Shown here piece after piece: positions 1 through 8,554 of a stretch of DNA of 23,990 bases. The DNA comes from Phaeoceros laevis. Its lineage: Eukaryota; Anthocerotophyta; Anthocerotopsida; Notothyladales. The notes below the pieces were generated by a model. It was given only the letters and a program-made list of their open reading frames with translations, was not told the origin of the DNA and did not search any database. A program made the translations under genes and the position numbers. The stretch lies in contig JBNGIQ010007190.1 of the NCBI GenBank assembly GCA_049999765.1, positions 11,576 to 35,565 on the forward strand, read 5' to 3'. Within the stretch, counting starts at the first letter, position 1. The number at the start of each line of letters is the position of its first letter.

Positions 1-2209
1 TCGAACACCAAGAGGGCGACCCCGTTGGCCAGGCAGCAGCCCAGGAGCTGCACAAGGTTGCGGTGATTCACCTGCGAGAGGATTTTCACTTCATTCAAGA
101 ACTGGTCAACTGGTCCTTGTCCTGTTGGGAGCCTAGCCTCTTGCTCTTCTTGATTGCAACTAGGGTTCCGTCGTGGAGCTTTCCCTTGTAGACCGTCCCA
201 AATCCTCCCACCCCGATCTGGCAGCTGTCTGCAAAATTGGACGTAGCTTTGCGAAGGTCAGCCAGCGGCATTAGACACGCGGTGTCCTTACCCTTGAGTG
301 CAGCAATAAGATCTGCGTCCTGCTGATGCCGTTTGGAATAGATGCGCAAGCGCCAGATGAGGAAGAAGCAGCTGCAGGCTGAGATTACGAAGGCGCAGGC
401 CACGAGGGCAGCCAAAAGCTTGAACACCACTTTGTAAAGTGGAGGTGTACACCGCTGCTTCATAGGCTGACCACAGAGCTGAGGATTGCCAGCGAAGAAG
501 CTCTCATTGAAGAAGCGAGGGGGTAAGACCGGTAACTGGCCAGAGAACTGGTTGAAGGAGAGATTGAGAGCGGTCAATTTGAGCATGCAAACCAGGCTGC
601 TTGGAATTTTGCCCGTCACACGATTTTTAGACAAATCCAGCAACTCCAGATCCGGGAAAGGGACGACACCGGCGTCGGCTTGAAGGAAATGAGATAGGTC
701 GCCTTCCAAACCGCTGCTGCCCAGGTCTAAAACCTTCAAGCTCGGGATGCTGGTGTTGTTGGTAGGTAACAGCTTCCCGCTTCCCCCGATGCCGTTGAGG
801 CGGACTTCTTCCAGGTTCGGAAAAGTGTCCAGCATAAGGCGAAGGGTCCCATCAACTAGATGGAGCCCTGCATTCCTACTCAGGTCCAGGAACTTGAGGC
901 CTTGCCACTGTGCGCATGTGGTTGGCCCAAGCTCTCCCGTCAAATTGTTGTCCTGGAGTCGAAGGTCAAGCAAACCTGTCAGTGAGGAGTTGAATAAACC
1001 GGAGCTAATGTCCCCCTCCAATCGGTTGTTTTGAAGCCGTAATGCTCGAAGTCTTCCAAAAGACGAAGGAATAGGCCCGTCCAGGCGATTGTTGCTGAGG
1101 TCAACCGTGAACACACCCTCGCCAGCATCGGCAGTCAAAGTGTCGGGAATTCGGCCGGTGAGACCATTGCCTGACAGGTTGAAGACAAGTTCAACCGGAC
1201 CCAACGGTGGCGGCCTTCGTATCGCCGGACTGATCAGTTGCTGAAGCAACTGGCCAGGTATGGTGCCGTTGAACTGGTTGCTGGACAAATCAACCATCTC
1301 GAGACCTTTGTTTGCCCAAATCTGGTCACCAATGGGCCCGCTGAGCTGGTTGAAAGACAGGTTCAAAACTGTTAGATATGCCATCCCGGCGAGCCAAGTC
1401 GGCATCGCTCCCTCGATATTACACCCAGACAGGTCGAGGCGGTAGAGGCCACGGCTATTGGCGAGATCAGGGAAAGCTCCTGCAGAAGCAGACAAGTTGT
1501 TGCCACCTCCTAGACGCACCCACTGAAGCTTCGTGAGAATACTCAGATCGGGAATTGGCCCGCTCAGACTGTTCGCATCTAGGAAGAGGTACTGGAGATC
1601 CGTGAGGCCGTCCAGAGGTGGAATTGAGCCTGTGAGAGAATTCCCCCACAGGCTCAACCCCCTCAGGTTCCGCAGGTTGCTGATGCCGGGGGGGATGCTC
1701 CCGCTGAGGCTGTTGTTGCCCAGCTCCAAGACAATGAGACTCCTTGCATTGGCAATCTCAGGCGGAATGGAACCGGAAAGCTTGTTGCCTTCCAAATCGA
1801 GAACAATCAAGCTTGCCAGGGAAAAGAGACTGCTGGACAGCATCCCCTCGAGGGTGGGGACGGGTCTTTCTGCATAGACGGGGAAGGGTCTCGCCCCAAA
1901 TGCATTGAGCTCCAGCCGTGACACCGAGAAATTATCCGAGGCGCAAGTCACTCCCTGCCAGCTACAAGGATTTGCATCACTTTCAACCCAGTCGAACAGC
2001 ACATCGTCCCCGTTGGTGAGGTTGGTTTTGAAGTCGAGGAGAACGAGGCCGTCCGGGGACAAAGCTGCCGCCCCCTTCAGAAGCAGAGCCAGCCACAAAA
2101 CAGCACAAGGCATGATGCATGCCATTGGGGGCACACACACTGTGAGCAGCAAACGCAACATGTGACAGTGCGGCAGCTTCAACTGCAGCCAGAACGGAGC
2201 CATTGTCAT
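1..2209 (-). CDS. LRR receptor-like kinase, partial at left edge and frameshifted in the kinase
   Basis: Plasma-membrane receptor-like kinase by architecture; ligand unknown. In order: a hydrophobic leader, an LRR N-terminal cap with [10 protein letters not shown], roughly 17 plant-type LRRs (NxLSGxIPP pattern), a juxtamembrane FAGNPQLCG motif, one membrane segment (about 430-347) and the start of a protein kinase with the glycine loop [11 protein letters not shown] and the VAIKK lysine. The open frame stops at 95-97 just after that lysine. In the next frame the kinase continues perfectly ([20 protein letters not shown]) to position 1. The break is a tandem copy of AACTGGTC at 100-107 and 108-115; with one copy the frame is intact. 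ATG 2209 is the outermost start in frame; ATG 2125 or 2113 would give a cleaner signal peptide ([20 protein letters not shown]). The rest of the frame is undamaged, so the lesion is recent or an assembly error. Confidence 0.9.
100..115. repeat. 8-base tandem duplication that causes the frameshift
   Basis: AACTGGTC occurs twice in direct succession. On the coding (minus) strand this is GACCAGTT twice, inside kinase subdomain II-III. Eight bases is not a multiple of three and far too short for an intron, so it shifts the frame and yields a stop at 95-97. Confidence 0.95.
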
Positions 2210-2356
2210 CGTTCTCGTGTGCAAAAGCGTCCGTGGAGATCTGGACTAGTTACTCCACTCGCTACTAGTACTGATGAGCACCAGCTCGACACGCGTGTCC
2301 TAAAGACCAAGTCTCCTGCCAAGGCCATGGGGAGGGCCCGCGCCAGCGTGGCGACC

Positions 2357-2376
2357 TTTCTTTCTCTCTCTCTCTC
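2357..2376 (-). promoter_or_regulatory. GAGA-type repeat upstream of the LRR kinase
   Basis: A CT-rich run (TTTCTTTCTCTCTCTCTCTC) reads as GAGAGA on the strand of the LRR kinase, about 150 bases upstream of its first ATG. Such tracts are common core-promoter or 5'UTR elements in plants. The role here is inferred. Confidence 0.4.
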
Positions 2377-2559
2377 ATGCCGCTAACGCAGATTCTGGGC
2401 GTGCACCCGGCGCTCGCCGGTGACCGGGGGAAGCTCTCCTCCAGGACGGTAGCGTCTCCCCCGGCCCGCTACCCAATCCGTAGCTGCCAATGAGTTGCTG
2501 GCCGCGAAGCTACTGTAGCGAGAAGAAAGGTGCCAAGCATATCCTTGTCAAGAGGGGTC

Positions 2560-2660
2560 AAGAGTGATCTTCACAAGAAAGTGTGAAGATCACGTGACGA
2601 TCTAGTGAAGATCTCGTGACATGCTATATATATATAGCATGTCACTTTCTTGTGAAGATA
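2560..2660. repeat. Cluster of nested palindromes
   Basis: A perfect 30-base palindrome lies at 2616-2645 (half-site GTGACATGCTATATA). It is flanked by a perfect 15-base inverted pair, CTTCACAAGAAAGTG (about 2571-2585) and its complement (2643-2657). A third hairpin, GTGATCTTCAC with GTGAAGATCAC, overlaps the left side. No open reading frame or TIR/TSD pair explains it. It may be a small fold-back element or an unusual promoter structure. Confidence 0.7.
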
Positions 2661-2791
2661 CTATATAGTATGCCAAATGTCCAAAAGCCTGGTCAACACG
2701 ACCCCGGGCCCTCAGCCCATCCCAGCCGTTCTCCCCTAATCTCTGTCCACTCAAACTTCATGGACCACAAGACTTCATGGGCCACAGACTA

Positions 2792-3249
2792 CATGGCCCA
2801 TACAGCTGTGTGGTCCCCATGCCTCTTGCAGGTATTTAGCAATGCCATCAACCCAACAGCACTGTTTTCGCACCCAGTCTGTCAAACACTTTGCGTGCAT
2901 CTTCCAACTGGCCATATTTTGCATACATATTTACGAGACGAGAGCCCTGGGCCAACTTCTTCGTACCTTCAAGTAGTCCTCTTTCCGTTATCTCTGAATG
3001 CAGACCTGTGCCTGCCCTGTTTTGCAGTACCAGCACTTACAAGTACAACCCTTCGGAAGGCAAGCAAACGTAACACAGGCCTGAAGTCCTGCTCCATCCT
3101 CATAACATGCGAGCGCCTGGCCAGGGGACTGAGCCCATGCTCAGCATACCCATCTGTCATGGCAGTCCATGTTACCGCATCCCTTGTGGACAAACTGTCA
3201 AACACTTGAAATGCTTGCCATCTTCCCAGTGGCCACATTTTGCATACAT
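2792..3249 (-). pseudogene. Decayed pentatricopeptide repeat (PPR) gene fragment
   Basis: Minus-strand translation gives PPR sequence spread over several frames. MYAKCGH starts at 3249, then after a one-base shift comes VFDSLSTRDAVTWTAM with DGYAEHG, then after further shifts LHSEITERG, RLVNMYAKYGQLEDARKVFD, and finally LLNTCKRHGDHTAVW ending about 2792. These resemble PLS-class PPR units of plant organelle RNA-binding/editing proteins. Frames change at least twice and there is no start, targeting peptide or complete C-terminus, so this is a relic of a once longer gene. No neighbouring exon extends it. Confidence 0.75.
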
Positions 3250-3784
3250 AGTCTACTTCTGAGAATCTTGAAGAAGAAGTTTATTTCCACTGTGTGACGA
3301 GTCCAGATGGGCTAAAAAACACACTGTGGTTAGCAAAAATAGCCCAGAAAATAGAAAATACATTATAGGAAGTGGGAACGAGGAAGGTCGGATTGACAAG
3401 TCGGACTTACAAGTCATGAAGGGCCACGGACTTGTCCCTCTCTGCTGATAAATGAAAAATTACGATCCCGCCAGGCTTTCCTGTTCCAGTGCACGGTGAT
3501 CAAGTCACCGGTATGCTTTCCTCTTGAACGTGGCTGGATTACGGATTTTGTTTCTGTTTTCATCTCCTTTCATTTGCCCGAGGGAGGAATTGTATCGTGC
3601 TTGGGAAGATAATTCATCCCTCATTGGGAATCTCGGATTCATGAAGATATCAAAAGTAGTGCTGCTTTCATCTTGCTGGTGGAGAAGGAACGGGTAAGAG
3701 TTGTCTCTGGATGTCTCGTGATTCTCCAGTGCATTCTGCAAAATTCTGAAGCAGGCTTGTGGCTCGTAAGTATTTGAGCGCAGT
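3250..3784. other. Intergenic, no gene seen
   Basis: This stretch lies between the PPR relic and the orphan copy of the NSUN promoter. Long antisense frames cross its right part, but none shows a recognisable motif, sensible splice boundaries or a biased amino-acid make-up. I see nothing supportable here. Confidence 0.5.
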
Positions 3785-4044
3785 GATGAACACCCTTCGA
3801 AAGGAATCCTAAACCCTAATTCGGAGTTCAGCTGCAAAGGTTTATGCCACTGTGGTGATCTTTGTCCCTGGAAGCGTGTGTTCGTACTTCCACACCGCCC
3901 ACTGCATGCAAAAGTTCGGCGCGCTTGGACCTGAGCAATCCCATTGTGAAAAATGGGTGGTAGGGGCAGGGGTCCAGGGCACAAGCGTGGTCGGACGCAG
4001 AGGCGGGACTTCAAAGACGGCCAGTCTGACGAGTGGAAAAAGTC
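3785..4044 (+). pseudogene. Orphan copy of the NSUN gene promoter and first 31 codons
   Basis: This segment matches 4510-4756, the promoter and 5' end of the downstream NSUN gene. The shared landmarks run in the same order: AAACCCTAA telo-box, GGAGTTCAG, GGTTTATGCCACT, CTTGGACCTGAG, CCATTGTGAAAAATGGG, then the coding start. The copied ATG (3953) gives MGGRGRGPGHKRGRTQRRDF and stays in frame to EWKKS, with two visible substitutions (R8P, R24Q). Homology ends near 4044. The frame then runs through unrelated sequence to a stop at 4109-4111, making a possible 52-residue peptide. The functional copy is taken to be the downstream one because only it is joined to the methyltransferase body. It could still be transcribed. 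Confidence 0.85.
3811..3819 (+). promoter_or_regulatory. Telo-box, orphan copy
   Basis: AAACCCTAA, the plant telo-box often found near the start of translation-related genes. It is duplicated exactly at 4536-4544. Confidence 0.6.
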
Positions 4045-4509
4045 GCCTGCTCAACTGAGAGCTCCTGGAGAAGTACCGAACGCAATCACTTCTTGGAGCC
4101 CCATCTATTGAGAGCACGATAAAATGAAATGAACAAAACACGGCACTCGGTCCACAGCCTGTACCATTTGTAGCCTGAAGAAGAAGAGTCTTTATTACGT
4201 GCTTGATGGTGGGTCCTCAAGGAAGCACACTGAAGGAAGCACGCTTCAGAGAGTTTTCCAGGCTCCCTAGCAAAACCAGGATAAAAAAGCACAGTTGCCT
4301 GCCAACCCGGGATGCAAGAGCAAACACTTGCTGCAGCAGATGCTTCCGCGGTAACCCTCCTTTCTTTCCCAGAACCTCCAACAGATCCACACGAGTACCC
4401 ACTGGGCAGGAGAATTTTGTACACATTCAGTTGCCTGCCTAGCTGGATACAATTCTTGTAGCAGTGCCCCAGCTCGGTGCAGACCAATTGCAGGGATGGC
4501 CAGCCAGGT
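4045..4509. other. Spacer between the two NSUN 5' copies
   Basis: Unique sequence of about 465 bases between the orphan and the functional 5' ends. No coding motif, repeat or RNA gene is evident. Frames on both strands are open but carry no recognisable domains. Confidence 0.5.
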
Positions 4510-4535
4510 GATGGACACCCTCGTAAAGGAAACCT

Positions 4536-4544
4536 AAACCCTAA
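4536..4544 (+). promoter_or_regulatory. Telo-box in the NSUN promoter
   Basis: AAACCCTAA about 120 bases upstream of the NSUN start codon. In plants this motif is linked to coordinated expression of ribosome and RNA-processing genes, which fits an RNA methyltransferase. Confidence 0.65.
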
Positions 4545-4664
4545 TTTGGAGTTCAGTTGCTAAGGTTTATGCCACTCTTGTATTCTTTGTCCAACCAGGT
4601 GTTCAGACTTCACTGCATGGCAGAGTTCGGCTCGCTTGGACCTGAGAAATCCCCATTGTGAAAA

Positions 4665-7385
4665 ATGGGGGGTAGGGGCAGGGGACGAGGGCACAAGCGT
4701 GGTCGGACGCAGAGGCGGGACTTCAAAGACGGCCGGTCTGACGAGTGGAAGAAGTCCAGGGTGGAGGCTGATGGCACTGATGGCACCGATGCTTTGGTCA
4801 AAGGATGGGAGCCGTTTGTCTTGGAGAACCCGTCTTTCGAGCACTACTACAAGGAGCAAGCAGTCGTGCCAGAAGAGGAGTGGGAGCAGTTCATGGCCAC
4901 CCTGCGGAAGCCGTTGCCCACCACTTTCAGGATCAATGCCATCGGCCAGTTTGCCAGCAGCATCAGGACGCAGTTGCAGACCGATTTTTACGAACGGTTG
5001 AAGGATGGCTTGGAGGGCGGGTTGGTGCAGCCAATTTGCCCTCTGCCTTGGTATCCTGACAACCTTGCATGGCAGCTGGCCTATTCTCGCACCGAGCTGA
5101 GGCGTGTCCCGATATTGGAGAAGATTCATGAGTTTTTGAAGCAGGAGAATGAGATTGGGAGCATCACTCGGCAGGAGGCAGTGAGCATGGTGCCTCCCCT
5201 TCTGCTGGATGTGCAGCCGCATCACCGAGTGTTGGACATGTGTGCAGCACCTGGGTCCAAGACTTTCCAGTTGCTGGAAATGATTCACAGTAGAGTTGGG
5301 CAGGGTGGGATTCCCGAAGGCATGGTCATCGCTAACGATTCTGATGTCCAGAGGTGCCATCTACTTGTCCATCAGACAAAAAGGATGTGCAGTCCTAACA
5401 TACTTGTGACGAATCATGAGGCTCAGCGGTTTCCAGGTCTGAAAGGCCACGTCACGGACGGTGATTCCCTCCTGTTTGATCGTATTCTGTGCGATGTGCC
5501 TTGTAGTGGAGATGGAACCGTTAGAAAGGCCCCTGACATTTGGAAAAAGTGGAACACTGGGGTGGCCAATGGATTGCACCGTCTGCAGATACAGATTGCC
5601 ATGCGAGGTGTTGCCTTGCTCAAAGTTGGAGGGAGACTAGTATATTCAACTTGCTCGCTGAATCCTATTGAAGATGAGGCTGTAGTAAGTGCAATACTCA
5701 GGCAAAGTGGCGGTAGTATGGAGCTCCTGGATGCATCAAGTGAGCTTCCAGATTTGAAGCGCAGACCTGGCATGAAGTCATGGAAAGTGAAAGACCGAGG
5801 CTACTGGCTCAGCTCAGCCTCAGAGGTGAACATGCACCGAGCTGGCAGCATTTTGCCAAGCATGTTTCCCTCTGGACGAGAATATGTGAAAGAGGAGCTA
5901 AATGTAGACAGTCCTCTACAGCAAACACCTGGAGCTGATATCAGCAACGGTAGCTTATCCACCCAGGCCGTCGAGGAGGACACAGAACTGGTGGCAGAAG
6001 AGGAAAATGTGCACTCTGATGTGGAGTCTCCGAAGGAGCCTGGAGGTGAAGTGTCCGACCTTCCTCTTGAGAGATGTATGCGGATACTGCCTCATGATCA
6101 AGATACAGGTGGCTTTTTTATAGCTGTCCTTCAAAAGGTTTCTGCGTGGAAGCTCCACCCACAGAAGATCGCAGAAAATCGGCATCTAGTCAACCATGCG
6201 AGCAAACTTAAGGATATTAATGGTGCTTTTCCTAAGGAAAAGCTTGGCATAAATGGTATGAGGGGAGAGCTTACCTTGCTAGTGCCTGAATGGTTTTAAA
6301 TTCCTGCTTCTAATCCAAATAGGAAGTGAAGCTGAAAATGAATTCTTGTGTGCAACGCAGATGATGAGGTTGTCAACCAAATACGACCTTTTCTATGTGG
6401 GACAGTGGCACCTGATCAAGCTAAGACTGAGTTGAAGGCAGCTCAGAGTGAGGATGAAATTGGTCTAGGCAACTCACACGCAGGAGCGTTGACGGATGAA
6501 GTAACAGTTTTGGACCAAGAACAGGAAAGTCCTGATTGCTTGAATAGATCACTGGATGATGAGGTTCAACAAGCACCAGAAGTTGTAGATGCCGGTGCAG
6601 AGGCGTTGGTGGTTGATAATGTTGGGGAAGAAGCTGATACAGCTGACAAGCCAAAAAGTAGGTTCCAGCAACAGGGGAAGTGGCGCGGTGTAGATCCTGT
6701 GCTATTTTTGGAAGATGAGGGTATTTTTCGAACTTTGGTGGATTACTATGGAGTCAAAGATTCTTTTCCACTGAGGGGTCGTCTTATAACAAGGAGCGAT
6801 GACAATACAAGACTTAAAAGGATATATTTCGTATCTGAATCAGTAAGTGACACCATTAGAGGGAATTACTCAGCAGGGCAGCCCATGAAGATCACTTCTG
6901 CTGGCTTGAAAATCTTTGAACGGCAGCAGTCCTCAGCTGCAGGAGCATCAACTTGTGCTTTCAGGATAGTCTCGGAAGGCTTGCCAACGCTACTGCCGCA
7001 TATGGGAAAGCAGATAGTGAACTGCAGATCCAGGAAGGATTTCAGGGCAATATTGTCGGGTACAGCTGTGCCATTTCACGCTGTCGAGGACTCTTTGTTT
7101 GCGACTGCTTTGCAAGACTTGCAAATCGGATGTTGTGTGATTGCCTTTAGACAGGAAAAGAGTGAAGATGGGTCTGTTGCACCTGAGAAAGATTGCCAAT
7201 GTATTGCAGCAGTGGGCTGCTGGAGGGGCAGACACAATGTGAGCCTCCTCCTTTCTAAAGCAGAAGCTGGTCAGATGATGGAAAGACTAGCTTTAGTTGG
7301 GGACGATGAATCTCACCCTCAGTTGAATTCGAGAATGACAACGGAGGAGGCTGGGCATTTGGAAAACGTTCCAGTAAGCGTCTAG
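4665..7385 (+). CDS. NSUN2/TRM4-type RNA cytosine-5 methyltransferase
   Basis: SAM-dependent enzyme expected to make 5-methylcytosine in tRNA (and possibly mRNA), like Arabidopsis TRM4B and animal NSUN2. Two exons, 4665-6255 and 6361-7385, join in phase 1 (G|GTATGA donor, GCAACGCAG acceptor) and give 871 residues, close to the family's usual length. Visible motifs: an RG-rich N-terminus (1-20), PLPWYPDNLAW (127-137), SAM loop CAAPGSKT (193-200), DVPCSGDGT with Cys280, and VYSTCSLNP with Cys330, the two cysteines of NSUN catalysis. An acidic linker follows. The second exon carries the conserved C-terminal block (WRGVDPVLFLEDEG, DSFPLRGRLITR, LKIFERQ, SEGLPTLLPHMGKQI). The ATG sits just after GTGAAAA. 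A second donor a little upstream (AATG|GTGCTT) is in the same phase, so the exon 1 end could move slightly. Confidence 0.95.
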
Positions 7386-7793
7386 CGGCATGTATGGACC
7401 AGTCGAAGTAAATTGACAGACCGATGCCTACCGGTTGGTGAGGGTCCGCTTTTGTGAAGACGACTCCTTTTGTGCAGGGAAAAGTTCCGTTCTATCGTTA
7501 ATTAGCCACAGCCAGTAATATCGAGTACCCTTGAAACAATGAAATTAGAATGAAATTGAATCAATCATTTCGTTACATGCAAGTTGCTCATGACTTGCAG
7601 ACGCTATCAGACTCGCGAGTCCGGTTAAATACAAGAGATTCTAGATTGTCAAATGTGCAGCCTATCGACGTTCTCAGTTCAATATTGGTCACCAAACGTT
7701 GACATTCAACGTTGGAGAGTCGAGCGTCAGTCTGGCCAGATGGCCCGACTTTCTAGGTCCCTTGGGTGTTACTCTGTGCTATCGCTATCAGAG
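7386..7793. other. 3' flank of the NSUN gene
   Basis: Noncoding stretch following the NSUN stop codon, presumably 3'UTR and intergenic DNA leading to the hAT element. No gene or notable repeat seen. Confidence 0.5.
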
Positions 7794-7859
7794 CGTCTTC
7801 ACACCATGGTGGGAATTTGACCAGTTCGTCTTCACACCATGGTGGGAATTTGACCAGTT
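7794..7859. repeat. 33-base tandem duplication of the hAT left end
   Basis: Two adjacent copies (7794-7826 and 7827-7859) contain the target sequence CTTCACAC plus the first 22 bases of the element's terminal repeat. The duplication therefore arose after, or during, insertion. Confidence 0.9.
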
Positions 7860-8473
7860 TGCCAAAAGGGTTTTAGAGGTTCGGATTTTTTTAGTAGTCA
7901 AGAAAAAAGTTAGATAGGATGCCTTTTCAAAAGGGCTATCCAGCCATGTAATTTTTTTTTCAGATCCCTAAACGAATTGACCGGTTTAAAAGGGTTATAT
8001 GCAGGTGAAATGGGTAAAAGTTTTAAAACCCTTCAAACAATTCAAACCCTTGCACATTCTATCTCCTATTCCTTAAAATCCTATCTCCGCACATTCTATC
8101 TCCTATTCCTTAAAATCCTATCTCCTATTCCTTAAAATCCTTCCAAAGTAGGAGGGCCCCATAGAATGATGGAACACACAACCACCCTTCCCCCAACCCC
8201 ATTGCTTTACCAACTCACTACTTTTCCAAGCTAGCTAGATGTTAGTTATGAAAGTTATAAACCAATCAAACCGTTTGAACTTTTTAAACTTTTTAACCAA
8301 TTTAACCCTAAAACTTTTGACCCCATTAAAGGGTCAAACCGATAAAACCTTTTTAAACCGATTAAACGGTTTACCCTCGACTTTTTTACCCCAAAATAAA
8401 AGGGTCACCAATCCTTTTCCCCAAAATAAAAGGGTCAAAAAACCCTTTTCAAACCGGTCAAATTCCCACCCTG
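7838..8473. mobile_element. Non-autonomous hAT-type (MITE-like) transposon
   Basis: Terminal inverted repeats of about 24 bases: left CATGGTGGGAATTTGACC (from 7838), right, read inward, CAGGGTGGGAATTTGACC (from 8473), continuing as CAGTTTG / CGGTTTG on the two sides. CTTCACAC flanks both ends (7830-7837 and 8474-8481). An 8-base target duplication of the form nTnnnnAn and an end starting CAGGG are hallmarks of the hAT superfamily. Degenerate copies of the GACCGGTTTAAAAGGG part recur inside as subterminal repeats. No transposase frame is present in 636 bases, so it needs an enzyme in trans. It sits 73 bases beyond the stop codon of the m5U methyltransferase, probably inside that gene's 3'UTR. 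Confidence 0.85.
8052..8140. repeat. 37-base tandem repeat inside the hAT element
   Basis: Two exact adjacent copies, 8052-8088 and 8089-8125, of a unit beginning GCACATTCTATCTCCTATTC, followed by a partial third copy (TATTCCTTAAAATCC) to 8140. Confidence 0.9.
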
Positions 8474-8554
8474 CTTCACACACAGTAATAGGTACAACAG
8501 TACAACGAGGGTCACCTGTACGAAAGGTGTCAAACGATTGGGAATCGTTCGAAA

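Noticed and set aside
3505-4014. 169-codon minus-strand frame
   Set aside because: It is antisense to the orphan NSUN 5' copy and unique flank, without motifs. The copied plus-strand sequence explains the open frame.
4560-5360. 266-codon minus-strand frame
   Set aside because: It is a shadow of the NSUN coding exon, whose plus-strand motifs are unmistakable.
8052-8140. CRISPR-like array from the 37-base repeats
   Set aside because: The copies are adjacent with no spacers, lie within a plant transposon, and have no associated genes.
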